Assembly: GCF_030546805.1 (NCBI RefSeq)
Contig: NZ_JAUOPC010000006.1
Location: 248,001-312,000, forward strand
Direction of reading: 5' to 3'
From: Cyclobacterium sp. 1_MG-2023
GTDB lineage: Bacteria > Bacteroidota > Bacteroidia > Cytophagales > Cyclobacteriaceae
Length of the DNA stretch: 64,000 nucleotides
The notes beneath the pieces were generated by a model. It made no database searches. It was not told the origin of the DNA and saw only the letters and a program-made list of their open reading frames with translations. Made by a program: the position numbers and the translations under genes. Shown piece after piece: positions 62,621 to 64,000 of the stretch. Numbering within the stretch: position 1 is the stretch's first letter; every line of letters begins with the position of its first letter.

Positions 62621-64000
62621 TTAACATTCGGATATGTTTACCGGGATTTTGGCCAAACCTCCTTCGGAAGTTTCTTTGTATTTAGATTTCATATCTTGGG
62701 CCGTTTCCCACATTACTTTGATTACATTGTCCAGACTTAGCCGTGCGGCTTTGGCATCACTTTCCAAGGCCATATTGGAGGCTGTGATGGCCTTGATGGC
62801 GCCCATACTGTTCCTTTCAATACAGGGAATTTGTACCAAGCCCCCGATGGGATCGCAGGTCATGCCCAAATGGTGTTCCATGGCGATTTCAGCTGCCTGA
62901 CACACCTGTTCTTTGGTTCCACCAAGCGTTTCAGTTAGTGCTCCTGCTGCCATAGAGCTGGATACACCTATTTCTGCCTGACAACCTCCCATGGCCGCAG
63001 AAATAGTGGCCCCTTTTTTATAGAGCGTACCTATTTCTCCGGCGGTAAGAATAAATTTTACGATTTCATCCTCATCAAAATTGGCTGTGAAACAATGGGC
63101 GTACATCATTACTGCCGGAATTACGCCTGAGGCACCATTGGTAGGGGCAGTAATGATCCTACCAAAAGAAGCATTTTCTTCGTTTACGGCTAAGGCAAAA
63201 ACACTTATCCATTTATTTACAGTATCAAAATCCTTTGGGCCATTTTTAATGGCTTTCATCCAGTCTGCTACATCAGCAAACTTTTGGCCCTGTAAAAACT
63301 TTTTGTTCAAGTCGTAAGCTCTTCGCCTTACTTTCAGCCCCCCGGGAAGTATTCCGGATTTATTAATACCTCTAAAAATACAATCTTTTATTTCCTCCCA
63401 AATATAAAGGGCTTGTTTTCTGGTTTCAGCCTCAGTTTGCCAAGCTGTTTCATTGAGCATTACCAGTTCAGAAATGCTGAGGTTTAAGCGATTGCAATTG
63501 TCTAAAAGGTCTTTTTGGGAGTGGCATGGGTACTTGCTGCTTATGGGGTTTGTCGCCACATGTCCTGTATTTTGTTTCACCACAAACCCTCCCCCTACAG
63601 AGAAATATTCCTGCGATATTAAGGAACCATCTTTTAATTTGGCTTCAAATCGCATTCCGTTTGGATGATACTCCAGGCTTTTACTGAATTCAAAAAGGAT
63701 GTTTTTTTCATAATTAAAAGAGATGGAATGTTCAGCGGAAATGGATATGCTACCTTGACTTTTAATTCCTTCAATCTTTTCACCAATTTTATCAGTGTCA
63801 ATGGTCTTAAAATCCTCATTTGAGAGGCCAAGAATGACGGCAATATCTGTTCCATGGCCTTTTCCTGTCTTGGCCAGTGAGCCAAAGAAGCTGGTACAAA
63901 TCTCAGTGACCTTATGAAGCTGATTATTTTTCCTTAAATGGTCTAAAAAAAATAGGGCAGCTCTCCAAGGGCCCATGGTATGTGAGCTGGACGGTCCTAT
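62621..64000 (-). CDS. sdaA: L-serine ammonia-lyase (serine dehydratase), 5' end outside window
   Basis: The enzyme deaminates L-serine to pyruvate with a [4Fe-4S] cluster. The first visible Met (63976) is internal: codons on to the window edge give IGPSSSHTMGPW, the conserved family segment, so the true start lies beyond 64000. The alpha-domain FeS cysteines are visible in the C-terminal half (CQAEIGVSSSMAAG, MTCDPIGGLVQIPC). The protein is the one-chain bacterial form. A hairpin follows the stop. Confidence 0.95.
   Translation of the reverse strand: MGPSSSHTMGPWRAALFFLDHLRKNNQLHKVTEICTSFFGSLAKTGKGHGTDIAVILGLSNEDFKTIDTDKIGEKIEGIKSQGSISISAEHSISFNYEKNILFEFSKSLEYHPNGMRFEAKLKDGSLISQEYFSVGGGFVVKQNTGHVATNPISSKYPCHSQKDLLDNCNRLNLSISELVMLNETAWQTEAETRKQALYIWEEIKDCIFRGINKSGILPGGLKVRRRAYDLNKKFLQGQKFADVADWMKAIKNGPKDFDTVNKWISVFALAVNEENASFGRIITAPTNGASGVIPAVMMYAHCFTANFDEDEIVKFILTAGEIGTLYKKGATISAAMGGCQAEIGVSSSMAAGALTETLGGTKEQVCQAAEIAMEHHLGMTCDPIGGLVQIPCIERNSMGAIKAITASNMALESDAKAARLSLDNVIKVMWETAQDMKSKYKETSEGGLAKIPVNISEC

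Overview
The window is chromosomal DNA from a member of the Bacteroidota, most likely Cytophagales, family Cyclobacteriaceae (Cyclobacterium, Algoriphagus or Echinicola-like). The evidence is the AT-rich base composition, the lack of Shine-Dalgarno sequences, several promoters with the Bacteroidota -7 element TAnnTTTG, two type IX secretion genes (porT, porG), and the lineage-typical blocks ubiE-porT beside engB and CBS-nadK-porG-uppS-bamA-skp-skp. Genus and species cannot be fixed from sequence reading alone. There are no rRNA or CRISPR loci, and I saw no tRNA gene.

Bases 1-5435 look like the replication-origin region. Two parS-type palindromes lie just before mnmG. After mnmG, a methyltransferase and an Ig-like lipoprotein comes an 838-bp gene-free stretch whose first 440 bp carry about ten DnaA-box-like 9-mers, two of them perfect TTATCCACA. 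This is my best candidate for oriC.

Bases 5390-12016 hold a fatty-acid beta-oxidation operon: a MarR regulator with a 16-bp palindrome in front of it, a bifunctional hydroxyacyl-CoA dehydrogenase/enoyl-CoA hydratase, a thiolase, an acyl-CoA dehydrogenase and a DinB-like protein. Bases 12100-17700 hold a CrtO-like membrane protein, msrA-like and msrB repair enzymes, a CocE/X-Pro peptidase-like hydrolase and a thioredoxin-fold protein. Bases 17850-21700 are a minus-strand run ubiE-porT-SDR-M15 dipeptidase-ThuA. Bases 21800-28600 carry engB, a DUF5606-type protein, fbp, aspartate kinase, a low-molecular-weight tyrosine phosphatase, a PerR-like Fur protein with its peroxiredoxin, and a GAF-PAS-HisKA protein that lacks an ATPase domain.

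Bases 29200-40400 are metabolic and accessory: a Zn/Cd P-type ATPase, a flavin-binding protein, a Tat-exported sugar isomerase-like protein, a sulfatase, the lutABC lactate-oxidation operon and two tandem beta-propeller lipoproteins. Bases 41480-42780 contain an IS200-like (RAYT) transposase between two mirror-symmetric arrays of short hairpins, the clearest mobile or repeat structure in the window. Bases 42880-53800 return to core genes: pdxJ, yqeY, cvpA, a glutamine amidotransferase, and the envelope-biogenesis cluster from CBS/nadK through porG, uppS, bamA and two skp genes.

Bases 53900-64000 hold an amidohydrolase, a small lipoprotein, a winged-helix HNH endonuclease, rnhA, a tRNA methyltransferase, a GH97 glycosidase, an epimerase, a cytochrome c-PQQ-type sugar dehydrogenase and an L-serine dehydratase cut by the window edge. 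The sulfatase, isomerase, ThuA, GH97 and dehydrogenase genes suit a marine polysaccharide degrader. The most noteworthy findings are the putative oriC/parS region and the transposase with its mirrored hairpin arrays.
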